From assembly GCA_963700475.1 (NCBI GenBank), contig CAVOXR010000009.1, positions 582,660-646,659 of the forward strand: a stretch of 64,000 nt of DNA, read 5' to 3'. Positions 16,366 to 25,190 of the stretch are shown piece after piece; within the stretch, counting starts at the first letter, position 1; each line of letters opens with the position of its first letter. The notes beneath the pieces are model-generated. The model was given only the letters and a program-made list of their open reading frames with translations, searched no databases and had not been told where the DNA came from. This DNA is from Prado023 sp963700475. Lineage in GTDB: Bacteria; Actinomycetota; Actinomycetes; S36-B12; CAIYMF01. Position numbers and translations under genes: made by a program.

Positions 16366-18120
16366 GTGAGGTTGGTATCCGAGGACGGCGCCACAAGGCC
16401 GTCGCAGCGTAGCGAAGCTGAGCTGTTCGAGCTCGCTGCCATCGGCATGGCCCTCACCTCGCTGGACGGTCGGTTCCTGGTGGTCAACCCCAGGCTCTGC
16501 GCCCTGCTCGGCCACACCGCCGGCGACCTCGCCAGCTCCGGTCTCTTCGACATCACGCACCCCGACGACTGGTCGAACGTGGCCAAGGCGCTGGCCGACC
16601 TGAACCGCGACGCTGCCGAGTCCTTCACGCAACGTCAGCGCTGCCTCGCCGCCGACGGCGCGCAGATCTGGGTCGACCTGAACGTCACGCCCACTCCGGG
16701 TCGCGCGGGCCTGCCCATGAAGTTCCTGGCCCAGTTCACCGACGTCACCGCCGAGGTCGAGAACCTGCAGACCCTGCACGCATCCGCCCGGCACTTCCAG
16801 GTCCTCAGCGAGAACTCGACCGACGTCGTCGCCCAGACCGATCCCCAGGGCCTGATCACCTGGGTGTCCCCCTCCGTCACCGCCCTGCTCGGCTGGGAGA
16901 CAGGCCTGCTCGCCGGTCGGGCGATCACGGCGTTCGTGGCCAAGCCGGACCTCGAGAGGTTCTCCGCGGCGTTGGCGAGTATCCGCCATGGCGAGGAGAT
17001 CCACGACGAGGTCGTGCGCTTCCGCTCCACGACGGGCGCCTATCGGTTCATGTCCGTCACGGCGCGGGCCCTCACCGTCGAAGGTGGCCTCGTGACCGGG
17101 ATGGCCTTCGGCCTTCGCGACGTCACCGAGGAGCTGCGCGCCAAGCGGGAGCTGGCGCGAAGCGAGGAGCAGTTCCGGATGGCGATGCACGGTGCGCCTG
17201 AAGGAATGGCCGTCACGGATGCCCATGACCGGATCGTCCAGGCGAACCCCGCCCTCTGCGAGCTCCTGGGAACCCACGCCGATCGCCTGATCGGCCACCG
17301 GTTCCGCGAGTTCATCCCCGAGGACGAGCGCCAACAGGTCGAGGACCTGCGCACGGAGCTGCAGCTCGGGGAGCTCGAGACCGTCCGCCTCGAGCATCGC
17401 CTCGTGAGCGCCCTCGGCGAGGTCTGGGTCGACCATGCCGTGGGGATCCTGCGCGATGAGACCGGCAATCCCCAGCTGTTCGTCCACCAGTTCGCCGACC
17501 GTACCGAGACCCGCCGGATGCAGGCGGACCTCACGTTCCGGGCCACCCACGACATCCAGACGGGCCTGGCCAACCGTGCCAGCCTGCTGACCCGGCTGGA
17601 GGCCCGGCTCGGCCTGGCCCCGGCCCCGGCTGACCACATCGGCGTCCTCTGGTGCGACATCGACAACCTCAAGCAGATCAACGACCAGCTCGGGCACCGG
17701 ATCGGCGATGTCGTCATCGCCGCGGTCGCCGACCGGCTCAAGGGCGCCGTCCGTCACAAGGACATCGTCGGCCGCATCGGTGGCGACGAGTTCGTGATCG
17801 TGCTCGACCAGTGCCCGGACGAGGAGACCCTGCTCTCGGTGGCCACCAACGTGCAGAAGGCGGCCAGTGGACCGGTCAAGACCGACATCGGCAAGGTGAA
17901 GGTGACCGTGTCCCTCGGTGCCGTGCTCGCCGCGTCCACCACCGACACAGACGACGCCCTGTCCCGCGCCGACCATGCCCTGTACCGCGCCAAGCGGGCG
18001 GGTCGCGACCAGGTGGCCATCGAGCCGGTCGAGGTCGAGGACCCGCTCACGGCCGTTGAGGATCCTGAGGGCACGGCCGACGCTGAGGGGCCCGAGCAGT
18101 CCGAGCAGCCCGAGGACTGA
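16366..18120 (+). CDS. PAS-PAS-PAS-GGDEF diguanylate cyclase (paralogue)
   Basis: This 584-residue soluble protein has three PAS regions (about 18-135, 140-260 and 262-385) and a GGDEF domain with G472GDEF and an RHKD inhibition site at 463-466, so it should make cyclic di-GMP with product feedback. From about residue 255 it closely follows the protein at 9644-11305 (ELRAKRELARSEEQFRMAM in both), while the first PAS differs, which suggests a duplication followed by change of the signal sensed. The tail after the GGDEF domain is acidic and rich in E, P and D. GTG start, probably leaderless. Confidence 0.92.
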   Translation: MRLVSEDGATRPSQRSEAELFELAAIGMALTSLDGRFLVVNPRLCALLGHTAGDLASSGLFDITHPDDWSNVAKALADLNRDAAESFTQRQRCLAADGAQIWVDLNVTPTPGRAGLPMKFLAQFTDVTAEVENLQTLHASARHFQVLSENSTDVVAQTDPQGLITWVSPSVTALLGWETGLLAGRAITAFVAKPDLERFSAALASIRHGEEIHDEVVRFRSTTGAYRFMSVTARALTVEGGLVTGMAFGLRDVTEELRAKRELARSEEQFRMAMHGAPEGMAVTDAHDRIVQANPALCELLGTHADRLIGHRFREFIPEDERQQVEDLRTELQLGELETVRLEHRLVSALGEVWVDHAVGILRDETGNPQLFVHQFADRTETRRMQADLTFRATHDIQTGLANRASLLTRLEARLGLAPAPADHIGVLWCDIDNLKQINDQLGHRIGDVVIAAVADRLKGAVRHKDIVGRIGGDEFVIVLDQCPDEETLLSVATNVQKAASGPVKTDIGKVKVTVSLGAVLAASTTDTDDALSRADHALYRAKRAGRDQVAIEPVEVEDPLTAVEDPEGTADAEGPEQSEQPED

Positions 18121-18201
18121 CCCGCTCCGACGCGCACACCTGGCGCTCTCAGCGCCGCCGCGCCCACTGCCCAGGGTCGCCGTGAGACGAGCGTCACAGT
18201 T

Positions 18202-18229
18202 TCGTCCTGTCCCCCTGAGGGCAGGACGA
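18202..18229. terminator. Hairpin after PAS-GGDEF gene
   Basis: An 8-bp stem TCGTCCTG with its complement, extended inward by a CCC/GGG pairing, lies about 80 bases after the stop at 18120. It may terminate transcription or form part of the leader of the next gene. Confidence 0.5.
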
Positions 18230-18347
18230 CAGGGAACGCCCGGATCCGGACGGCCCTCCAGCCGCCGAAGAGGCCCTCATTGCGGCCTGTCAACGCCCCT
18301 TGCGGGCTTGCCCGGGCTCCGCCGTCGTCCACAGGAAGGCTGCAGCC

Positions 18348-19304
18348 ATGGGTCGCCACGACTCAACCGACTGCCCCGATAGTCGAACGAACCAACGGAA
18401 CACCACCCCGGCGCGTCGTGCTGGGGTCCTCACCGCCGCGATGTCGCTGGCCCTGCTCACCGCCGCCGGTGCAGCCGTGGCCGCACCCGTGAGCCCGCCG
18501 AGCGCCCCGGTCGCCCTGGGCACGTACGGCGCTTCCGCGACCCAACCCGCAGAGTTCAGCGCCGACCCCATCGCGATGAGCGACCGCAAGGCTGCCGAGC
18601 GGATCGTGCGTTCCTCGCGGTCGGCCACGCGTGGCCCGGTGCCGACAACCGACGGGTCCCCAGAGACGGCCGACACCCCTGCCGATCCTCCGGCCGAGGC
18701 AGCAGCGGATGCTACTCCGGAGCCCGAGGTCGTGGGCTCCCGCTACACCGAGGTGGCCCTGAAGGTCCGAAAGACGCCCGACGCCGACGCCGATGTGGTC
18801 ACCGTCCTCGACGCGGCCGACAAGGTCAAGATCACCGACGTGACCGAGGACGGCTTCCGCCAGATCATCTACAAGGACAAGCCGCGCTGGGTCAAGGCCG
18901 AGTTCCTGTCGAAGTCCAAGCCAGAGGCTTCCGCTTCCGGCGGGCTGTCCACTGCTCCGTGTGCCAGCGGGTCCGGCGTCGAGGGTGGTATCGGCGCCAA
19001 CGCGATCGCTGCCCACCGCGCGATCTGCGCCCGGTTCCCCCAGGTGACCGCCTACGGCGGCTACCGCGGCGGATCGGCCAACCACTCGTCCGGGCGTGCC
19101 CTGGACGTCATGGTCAGCGGCGCTGCTGGCTGGGAGATCGCCAACTGGGCGCGGGCCAACGCATCGGCCCTGGGCATCACCGAGGTCATCCACGCCCAGA
19201 AGATCTGGACCACCCAGCGCGCAGGTGACGGCTGGCGCGGCATGTCCGACCGCGGGTCGGCCACGGCCAACCACTACGACCACGTCCACCTGTCGTTCCG
19301 CTGA
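18348..19304 (+). CDS. Secreted SH3b plus M15-like (ARB_07466-type) C-terminal domain protein
   Basis: This 318-residue protein has a signal peptide (about 24-48), a low-complexity acidic and proline-rich segment, a bacterial SH3 domain (about 130-190, YTEVALKVRKTPDADADVV) and a C-terminal domain (about 205-318). The last domain has HSSGRALDVMV and a final HYDHVHLSF, the His/Asp and HxH zinc pattern of D,D-peptidase-like M15 folds as in ARB_07466-type domains. It probably binds and may cut peptidoglycan outside the cell. ATG 18348 was chosen over the upstream start because GGAAGG lies eight bases before it and it begins the normal signal peptide. Confidence 0.82.
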   Translation: MGRHDSTDCPDSRTNQRNTTPARRAGVLTAAMSLALLTAAGAAVAAPVSPPSAPVALGTYGASATQPAEFSADPIAMSDRKAAERIVRSSRSATRGPVPTTDGSPETADTPADPPAEAAADATPEPEVVGSRYTEVALKVRKTPDADADVVTVLDAADKVKITDVTEDGFRQIIYKDKPRWVKAEFLSKSKPEASASGGLSTAPCASGSGVEGGIGANAIAAHRAICARFPQVTAYGGYRGGSANHSSGRALDVMVSGAAGWEIANWARANASALGITEVIHAQKIWTTQRAGDGWRGMSDRGSATANHYDHVHLSFR

Positions 19305-19334
19305 GGCTGACCCAGCCCTCCTGCTTCCTCGATC

Positions 19335-19394
19335 TGCTTCCGTCTCGTCGATCTGCTTCCCGGATTCCGGAAGCCGATCGACGGGACGGAAGCA
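19335..19394. terminator. Nested 60-base hairpin
   Basis: An outer stem of 19 pairs with one G-T mismatch (TGCTTCCGTCTCGTCGATC against its near complement at 19376-19394) encloses an inner GCTTCC/GGAAGC stem. It starts 31 bases after the SH3 protein stop. The motif CGATCTGCTTCC occurs twice in direct orientation at its left edge. Confidence 0.65.
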
Positions 19395-19430
19395 CCTGCG
19401 CTGGTGGGAGCGAGCTCCCTGCGCCGGTGC

Positions 19431-19436
19431 TACGTT
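19431..19436 (+). promoter_or_regulatory. Leaderless-type -10 element TACGTT
   Basis: TACGTT lies seven bases before the GTG start at 19444 and no ribosome site is present. Confidence 0.45.
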
Positions 19437-19443
19437 CCCCGAC

Positions 19444-20184
19444 GTGAGGATCCTCGTCACCGGCATGTCCGGGACTGTCGCGCCGCGATTCGCGAACGTC
19501 GCCACGTCGGCCGGCCACCAGGTCGTGCCCTGGGTGCGCGAGGACGTCTCCCCCAACGATGTGGACGCCTGCCACCGGTTCCTCGACGACCAGAGCCCTG
19601 ATGCGATCGTGCATGCGGCATTCGGCGCCGAGTCGTGGGCGGGCCTGCTCGCGAGCCACGCGAGGAGGCACGACCTCCCGTTCGTCTTCACCTCGACGAC
19701 GATGGTGTTCGCCCCGCGCCCCGATGGGCCGTACACGATCACCTCGCCACGCACCGCCACCGACGAGTACGGCTCCTACAAGATCCGCTGCGAGGACGCG
19801 GTGTGGCAGGCCAACCCGGACGCGATGGTCGCCCGCCTGGGATACCAGATCGATCCGGATGGGATCGGCAACAACATGGTCGCGCACACTGATGCCCAGC
19901 ACACTGCCGACGGGATGGTTCAGGCGAGCACCCGGTGGATCCCCGCGTGCGCCTTCCTGGACGACACGGCAGCCGCGCTGCTGTCGCTGGTGCTGGACCC
20001 CCAGCCGGGCCTGCACCACCTCGACGGCAACGCGCAGACATCGTGGACGCACGCGCACATCCTGCGAAGCCTCGCGGCCACGCTCGGACGGCCCTGGCGG
20101 ATCGTCGAGACCGACGAACCGGACCACGACCAGCGGCTGATCGACTCCACCCGGATCGTCGGACTGGACGCACGTCTCACCTGA
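19444..20184 (+). CDS. NAD(P)-dependent sugar-nucleotide reductase-like protein (RmlD/SDR family)
   Basis: This 246-residue protein has a Rossmann start (RILVTGMSGTVAPR), a serine/threonine patch before the catalytic area (FTSTTMVF) and a YGSYK active-site motif, as in extended short-chain dehydrogenases of the dTDP-4-dehydrorhamnose reductase type. It is shorter than typical RmlD (about 290). No dTDP-rhamnose genes are nearby, so the substrate is unknown. GTG start, probably leaderless. The following yaaA-like gene begins 12 bases after its stop and may be co-transcribed. Confidence 0.8.
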   Translation: MRILVTGMSGTVAPRFANVATSAGHQVVPWVREDVSPNDVDACHRFLDDQSPDAIVHAAFGAESWAGLLASHARRHDLPFVFTSTTMVFAPRPDGPYTITSPRTATDEYGSYKIRCEDAVWQANPDAMVARLGYQIDPDGIGNNMVAHTDAQHTADGMVQASTRWIPACAFLDDTAAALLSLVLDPQPGLHHLDGNAQTSWTHAHILRSLAATLGRPWRIVETDEPDHDQRLIDSTRIVGLDARLT

Positions 20185-20196
20185 CAGGATGAGCCG

Positions 20197-20982
20197 GTGC
20201 TCGTCCTCCTCCCTCCCAGCGAGGGCAAGACCGACCCCATCGACGGGCCCACGCTCGACCTCGCCGCCCTGTCCCTCCCTGCGTTGAACCCGGCGCGCCG
20301 CAAGGTGCTCAGCTCGCTCGTGCGCCTGTGCCGATCCACGCCCACGGACGCCCTGGACGTCCTGGGCCTCAGCGCCGGTCAGACGAGGGAGGTGCAGGTG
20401 AACAAGGCCCTGCGCAAGGCCCCGACAGCACCGGCCTGGCAGGTCTACACCGGGGTGCTCTTCGCCGCCCTGGACATGGGTGGAGCCGACCCGGTCACGC
20501 GGGCCCGTCTGGCTGACTGGGTTCTCGTGTGGTCCGGGCTGTGGGGGGCCGTGCGACTGACCGATCCGATCCCGGCCTACCGGTTGTCCGGCGCAGTGAC
20601 CCTGCCGGGCCCTGGTCGCCTTGCCGCGTTCTGGCGGGAGCCGCTGCGCAGGGCGCTGGCCGGACCTGCTCGGGACAGCCTGGTCGTCGACTTGCGCTCC
20701 GGCACGTATGCCGCCAGCTGGAACGGACCACCCGGGCGCACCGCGGCGATCCGCGTCATCCACGAGCAGGGTGACAGGCGGACCGTGGCCAGCCATTTCA
20801 ACAAGTCGACCAAGGGCCGTCTGCTTCGGTCGCTGGCGGAGTCTGAGGCCACCCCGGAGAGCGTGGACGAGCTGGTGGATGCTCTCCGCGCAGTCGGGTT
20901 CCGGGTCGAGCCCGTAGCCGCAGCTCTTGGTGGGCGAGGCAACAAGCCCCGCACGCTGGACGTCGTGGTCGACTCCCTCTGA
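20197..20982 (+). CDS. yaaA: Peroxide stress protein YaaA family (DUF328)
   Basis: This 261-residue protein begins with LVLLPPSEGKT and ends with HFNKSTKGRLLR followed by GFRVEP, both signatures of the YaaA (DUF328/UPF0246) family. In E. coli YaaA lowers free iron and protects DNA during peroxide stress. The GTG start is 12 bases after the previous gene; a CAGGAT hexamer six bases upstream could be a promoter, and GGATGAG could also serve as a ribosome site. Length and both motifs are normal, so function is likely kept. Confidence 0.9.
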   Translation: MLVLLPPSEGKTDPIDGPTLDLAALSLPALNPARRKVLSSLVRLCRSTPTDALDVLGLSAGQTREVQVNKALRKAPTAPAWQVYTGVLFAALDMGGADPVTRARLADWVLVWSGLWGAVRLTDPIPAYRLSGAVTLPGPGRLAAFWREPLRRALAGPARDSLVVDLRSGTYAASWNGPPGRTAAIRVIHEQGDRRTVASHFNKSTKGRLLRSLAESEATPESVDELVDALRAVGFRVEPVAAALGGRGNKPRTLDVVVDSL

Positions 20983-21106
20983 ATCGCCCGCCGAGGGGCG
21001 CGCAGCGGGCGCTCGCGGCAATCGGGTGAATCCAACCGATTCCCCTCCCCCGGGCCTCAGGCCAGGCGTACCTTGCCTGACACCGGCGACGGAGAAGGAG
21101 AGGGTC

Positions 21107-21328
21107 ATGGGAATCGGCTGGAAGCGGGACGACGACCACACGGCCACCGTGGTCGCGACATCGCGTTGGGCGGAGACCGCCGAGCGCCTCTCCGAGAGGT
21201 TCCAGCGCTTCAACGCACTACCGCTCGACGAGGCGGTCGATGCCGCCTTCCTGGGAACGCCGGGCAACATGAGCCGCGACGAACTCACACGACGCATGGC
21301 AGCCAGCCGCGAGGCTCGCCCCGCCTGA
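21107..21328 (+). CDS. Small conserved-type protein of unknown function
   Basis: This is a 73-residue protein starting MGIGWKRDD, with no signal peptide or membrane segment; it is charged and mostly helical (AETAERLSERFQRF, SRDELTRRMAA). A strong GGAGAAGGAGAGGG ribosome region precedes the ATG, which supports real translation. No family was recognised. It stands between yaaA and the TetR-ACT-GNAT gene in the same direction. Confidence 0.75.
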   Translation: MGIGWKRDDDHTATVVATSRWAETAERLSERFQRFNALPLDEAVDAAFLGTPGNMSRDELTRRMAASREARPA

Positions 21329-21386
21329 CGGCAGGTCCGAGCAGGCGCGACTCCACGCCCCCGCGAGGAGCGCTGGGGTCCGCTGG

Positions 21387-21392
21387 TAGCGT
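21387..21392 (+). promoter_or_regulatory. Leaderless-type -10 element TAGCGT
   Basis: TAGCGT lies seven bases before the GTG at 21400 with no ribosome site between. Confidence 0.5.
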
Positions 21393-21399
21393 CCTGTGG

Positions 21400-23082
21400 G
21401 TGACCAGCGACGTGGAGTTGCGGCGGCGTATCGTGCAGGCAGCAGCCGAACTCTTCACCGAACACGGCTACGAGGGCACCCGGATCCGGATGGTGGCCCA
21501 GCGCGCCGAGGTGATGCCCCGGACCGTGCGCCGGCTGACCGGCGGCCGCGCCCAGCTCTTCGCGATCGTGATCGCCGAGACCGTCACCTCCGCGGCTGCC
21601 GACCAGATCGCCACGGCGGTGGCGGCGGCCGTGGAGGGGGAGGGCCTGCCGCCCCTGGCCGCGATCATCGCGGCGGCCGGTGAGGTGTTCGCCGCACCCG
21701 CCCGCAGCTGGGACCTGCTGGAGCTGGAGGCGCTGACGCGGGCGCACCGCGACCCCGACCTGCGGGCCATCGAGTCCGAGCGGATCCAACAGCGCTGGGA
21801 CAACCTGAAGACCCTCATCGAACGCCTGCGGGCGGCCGGGGGGATCGACGACACCGTCGACGGCGACGTGATGGCGCACTTCTCGCTGGCCCTGTCCGTC
21901 GGGCTGGCGATGATTGACCCGGCGCTGGACAACCGGCCCCGTCGGGAGGACTGGGACGCGCTGATGGCCCGGATCGGTGTGGCGGTGGCGCCCTCGGAGT
22001 TGCTGCTCACCCCCGATCAGGGGACCCGCGCCTACTGGCGGATACGGGTGGACGTGCCGGACCGCCCCGGTGGGGTGGCTCAGTTGATCCGGGCGGCGGC
22101 GGCCCTGCACACGTACGCCCTGGCGATGTACGTGATCGACTCCGGTGAGGGCACCCGAACTCTGGATCTGGCCCTGACCGCACCGGAGTCGGTCACCGAG
22201 CAGACCCTGCTCGCCGCGGCACTGTCGGCCGGGCGCAACGCGTACGTCCGCCCCGGGTCCCCCGATGACGCATTGGACCTGCCCACCCGGATCATGGACG
22301 GTGCCACGCAGTTGGTGGCGAGCCCGGGCTGGGCCCCGTTCGCCGCCGAGCAACTGGTCGAGGCCGACCGGGTCCGGGTCGTCGACGCCACGCAGGGGGA
22401 GGACGACCGGACCAATGTGCTCAGGCTGCAGTGGACCCAGGATCGCCACGTCCTCCTCGGCCGCGACTGGGCCCCATTCGCCCGGACAGAGCAGCAACGC
22501 GCCTCGGCGCTGCTGCGACTGTTCGCGGCGATCGCCACGGCCGCGGGCGACACCGACGCCCAGGGATGGATCGAGCCGGTGAAATCCGGCACGGTGTGGA
22601 TCCGCCTTGCCCACCCGGAGGACTCCAGGGCGGTCACCGCGATGCACCACCGCTGCTCGCCGCACACCCTCTACCAGCGCTACGTGTCCTCCGGTGACTG
22701 GCAGGAGATCCAGATGCGCCGCCTGTCCGGAGGGCACAGCGGCGCGACCCTGGTGGCCGTGGGCGACCAGGGAACCGTCATCGGCCTGGGCAACGTGTTC
22801 CCCGAGACACCCGGAGACGAGCACAGCGCCGAGATCGCGCTACTCGTCGAGGACGACCACCAGGGCCGAGGGGTGGGGACCGCCCTGCTGCGCCACCTGC
22901 TCCGGATGGCGCACCACATGGGGTTCGCCGAAGTGGTCGGGGTCGTGCTGGCCGACAACACCGGCATGCTGCACCTGCTCGACGCCACGGACCTGCACTG
23001 GAGCTCCAGCGTCGACAGCGGTGTGCGCACCATGCGCGCCCAACTACCCGCGGACCTCCCACCGCCGAGTGCCGACCCTTAA
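21400..23082 (+). CDS. TetR regulator - ACT domain - GNAT acetyltransferase fusion
   Basis: One 560-residue protein contains a TetR-type DNA-binding helix-turn-helix (about 5-55, AAELFTEHGYEGTRIRMVA) with a TetR-like helical domain to about 200, an ACT small-molecule-binding domain (213-285, YWRIRVDVPDRPGGVAQLI), a linker region of unknown fold (290-390) and a GNAT domain (398-548) with the acetyl-CoA loop Q488GRGVGTA. ACT-GNAT proteins are known in actinobacteria as amino-acid-controlled protein lysine acetyltransferases; the added TetR part is unusual. The gene is followed by an acyl-CoA synthetase, the classic target of such enzymes. GTG 21400 was chosen because it starts the TetR domain and fits a leaderless promoter. 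Confidence 0.85.
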   Translation: MTSDVELRRRIVQAAAELFTEHGYEGTRIRMVAQRAEVMPRTVRRLTGGRAQLFAIVIAETVTSAAADQIATAVAAAVEGEGLPPLAAIIAAAGEVFAAPARSWDLLELEALTRAHRDPDLRAIESERIQQRWDNLKTLIERLRAAGGIDDTVDGDVMAHFSLALSVGLAMIDPALDNRPRREDWDALMARIGVAVAPSELLLTPDQGTRAYWRIRVDVPDRPGGVAQLIRAAAALHTYALAMYVIDSGEGTRTLDLALTAPESVTEQTLLAAALSAGRNAYVRPGSPDDALDLPTRIMDGATQLVASPGWAPFAAEQLVEADRVRVVDATQGEDDRTNVLRLQWTQDRHVLLGRDWAPFARTEQQRASALLRLFAAIATAAGDTDAQGWIEPVKSGTVWIRLAHPEDSRAVTAMHHRCSPHTLYQRYVSSGDWQEIQMRRLSGGHSGATLVAVGDQGTVIGLGNVFPETPGDEHSAEIALLVEDDHQGRGVGTALLRHLLRMAHHMGFAEVVGVVLADNTGMLHLLDATDLHWSSSVDSGVRTMRAQLPADLPPPSADP

Positions 23083-23315
23083 CACGCATCCCTTCGCGAG
23101 AACGCGCCTGTCCCACACGCCTCGGCAGGTGACAGACCACACCGACGAGGTCCGTGCACACACCGGGACTGCCCCGCCACCTTGGCCCGCCCGGGTGGGC
23201 TGTGTTCAGGAGTATGGTTGAAGGACCGAGGACTCCCTCCCGTCGACGTCCGTCTGCGCTATCCCCCGGCTAACGAAGCAACAGGCCGCCCAGCGGCCAG
23301 AGCCAGGGTCGTGCA

Positions 23316-25190
23316 ATGACCAGCATCGTCAGTACCCATCGCAGCACCATCTCCGCACTCCCCCACGACTCGATCGCCGGTGATCTCGGCACCCAGCTCC
23401 CGCCGCATGCCACCACCCTCGCCGGGTCGATCCTTGACCGTGTCAGCGCCACCCCGGATCGTGAGGCGTTCAGGTACCCGGGGCGGCATGGGGTATGGAA
23501 CTCGATGACCTGGGGCCAGGCCGGGCAGGAGATCGTCACCCTGGCCGCCGGCCTGGTGGCCCTGGGCCTGCAGATCGGGGACCGGGTGGCGATCGCGAGC
23601 AGCACCCGGCTGGAATGGATCCTGGCCGACAGCGCGATCATGTGCGCCGGCGGGGCCACCACCACGATCTACCCCAACACCAACGTCGAGGACGTGGTGT
23701 TCATCCTGGCCGACTCAGGGGCCCGGATCCTGTTCGCCGAGAACGCCGACCAGGCGGCCAAGGCAGCCAACGACCGCGACCGGCTCCCGGACCTGATGGC
23801 GATCGTGGTGATCGACGGGCCCGGGGACGACGACTTCATCGTGACCCTGGATCATCTGCGCGCACTGGGCGAGATCACGCTGGCCGCCGACCCCCAAGTG
23901 ATCGAGTCCCGGGTCGCCCGCCTGACCCCCGACTCGCTGGCCACCCTGATCTACACCTCAGGCACGACTGGTCGGCCCAAGGGCGTCGAGCTGACCCACC
24001 GCAGCTGGGTGTTCCAGGGCGCCTCCCTCGATGCCCTGGGGATCATCACCATCGATGACCTGCAGTACCTGTGGCTGCCACTGTCGCACTCGTTCGGCAA
24101 GGTGCTGCTCGCCTTCCAGGTCCAGATCGGGTTCCCCACCGCCGTCGACGGCCGGGTCCCCGAACTCGTGGCCAACCTGACCACGATCCGCCCGACCTTC
24201 ATGGCCGGCGTCCCGCGGATCTTCGAGAAGATCTACAACGCCGCCAACGCCCGCGCCGACGAAGGTGGCGCGCTCAAGCGGACGATCTACGCCTGGGCCG
24301 TGGACACCTCCGCCGGCATCAAGGCATCGAGGCGCTCAGGACGTCGCACCGGACGGTTCGCGACCATGGAACTCGCGTTGGCCGACCGGCTCGTGTTCAA
24401 CACCGTCAAGGCCCTGACCGGAGGGCGGATCCGGTACTTCGTCTGCGGATCAGCCGCCCTCGACCGCGAGGTGGCCCGCTGGTTCGACGCTGCCGGCATG
24501 CCCATCCTGGAGGGGTACGGGCTGACCGAGACGTCCGCGGCCACCTGCCTCGTGCGCCCCGACGACCAGGTGTTCGGAACCGTGGGCCAGCCCCTCCCCG
24601 GGACCGAGATCCGGATCGCCCCGGACGGCGAGATCCTGCTGCGCGGCCCGCACCTGATGACCGGGTACCGCAACCTGCCCCGCGAGAACGCCGAGGTCAT
24701 GCTGGCTGACGGCTGGCTGGCCACCGGGGACATCGGCTCCCTCGACGACGCCGGTCGGCTGCGGATCACCGACCGCAAGAAGGACCTGGTCAAGACCTCC
24801 GGCGGCAAGTACGTCGCCCCCGGGGCGATCGCCGCCCGGTTCAAGGCGATGACCGCCCTGGGGTCGCACCTGATCGTGCAGGCGAACAACCGCAACTACG
24901 TCACCGCCCTGGTCAGCCTCGACCCCGATGCGCTGGCCGCGTTCGCCGCCGCCCACAGGATGTCAGGTGACCACGCCGCCCTGTCGCAGACGGTGCCGGT
25001 CCGGGCCGCCATCCAGGCCACCATCGATCAGCTGAACGCCACCCTGAACCGCTGGGAGACGATCAAGAAGTTCACCATCCTCACCCGCGACCTCACCGAG
25101 TCACACGGAGAGCTCACCACCAGCCTGAAGGTCCGCCGCAAGGTCGTCGAGCTGCACTTCGCCAGCCAGCTCGACGCGATGTACACCTGA
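23316..25190 (+). CDS. Long-chain acyl-CoA synthetase (FadD15-like)
   Basis: This 624-residue AMP-forming enzyme activates fatty acids to acyl-CoA. The P-loop is YTSGTTGRPKG, the A5 motif is GYGLTETSA, the hinge region is DRKKDLVKTSGGKYVAP, and the C-terminal lysine area is TTSLKVRRKVV, all as in mycobacterial FadD15-type enzymes. The ATG at 23316 has only a weak ribosome site (CCAGGG). A TATGGT hexamer at 23212-23217 could be its own -10 element. The upstream TetR-ACT-GNAT protein is a candidate regulator, by transcription, by lysine acetylation, or both. Confidence 0.93.
   Translation: MTSIVSTHRSTISALPHDSIAGDLGTQLPPHATTLAGSILDRVSATPDREAFRYPGRHGVWNSMTWGQAGQEIVTLAAGLVALGLQIGDRVAIASSTRLEWILADSAIMCAGGATTTIYPNTNVEDVVFILADSGARILFAENADQAAKAANDRDRLPDLMAIVVIDGPGDDDFIVTLDHLRALGEITLAADPQVIESRVARLTPDSLATLIYTSGTTGRPKGVELTHRSWVFQGASLDALGIITIDDLQYLWLPLSHSFGKVLLAFQVQIGFPTAVDGRVPELVANLTTIRPTFMAGVPRIFEKIYNAANARADEGGALKRTIYAWAVDTSAGIKASRRSGRRTGRFATMELALADRLVFNTVKALTGGRIRYFVCGSAALDREVARWFDAAGMPILEGYGLTETSAATCLVRPDDQVFGTVGQPLPGTEIRIAPDGEILLRGPHLMTGYRNLPRENAEVMLADGWLATGDIGSLDDAGRLRITDRKKDLVKTSGGKYVAPGAIAARFKAMTALGSHLIVQANNRNYVTALVSLDPDALAAFAAAHRMSGDHAALSQTVPVRAAIQATIDQLNATLNRWETIKKFTILTRDLTESHGELTTSLKVRRKVVELHFASQLDAMYT

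Noticed and set aside
15544..17976. 810-codon minus-strand frame
   Set aside because: Antisense to the beta-roll protein and PAS-GGDEF genes; no recognisable domain.
18121..18347. Possible c-di-AMP (ydaO) riboswitch before the SH3/M15-like gene
   Set aside because: Such riboswitches often precede wall-hydrolase genes, but the conserved core sequences were not found, only a simple hairpin.
19186..22824. 1212-codon open frame on the minus strand
   Set aside because: It runs antisense across four well-supported genes and reads as low-complexity G/R/H text.
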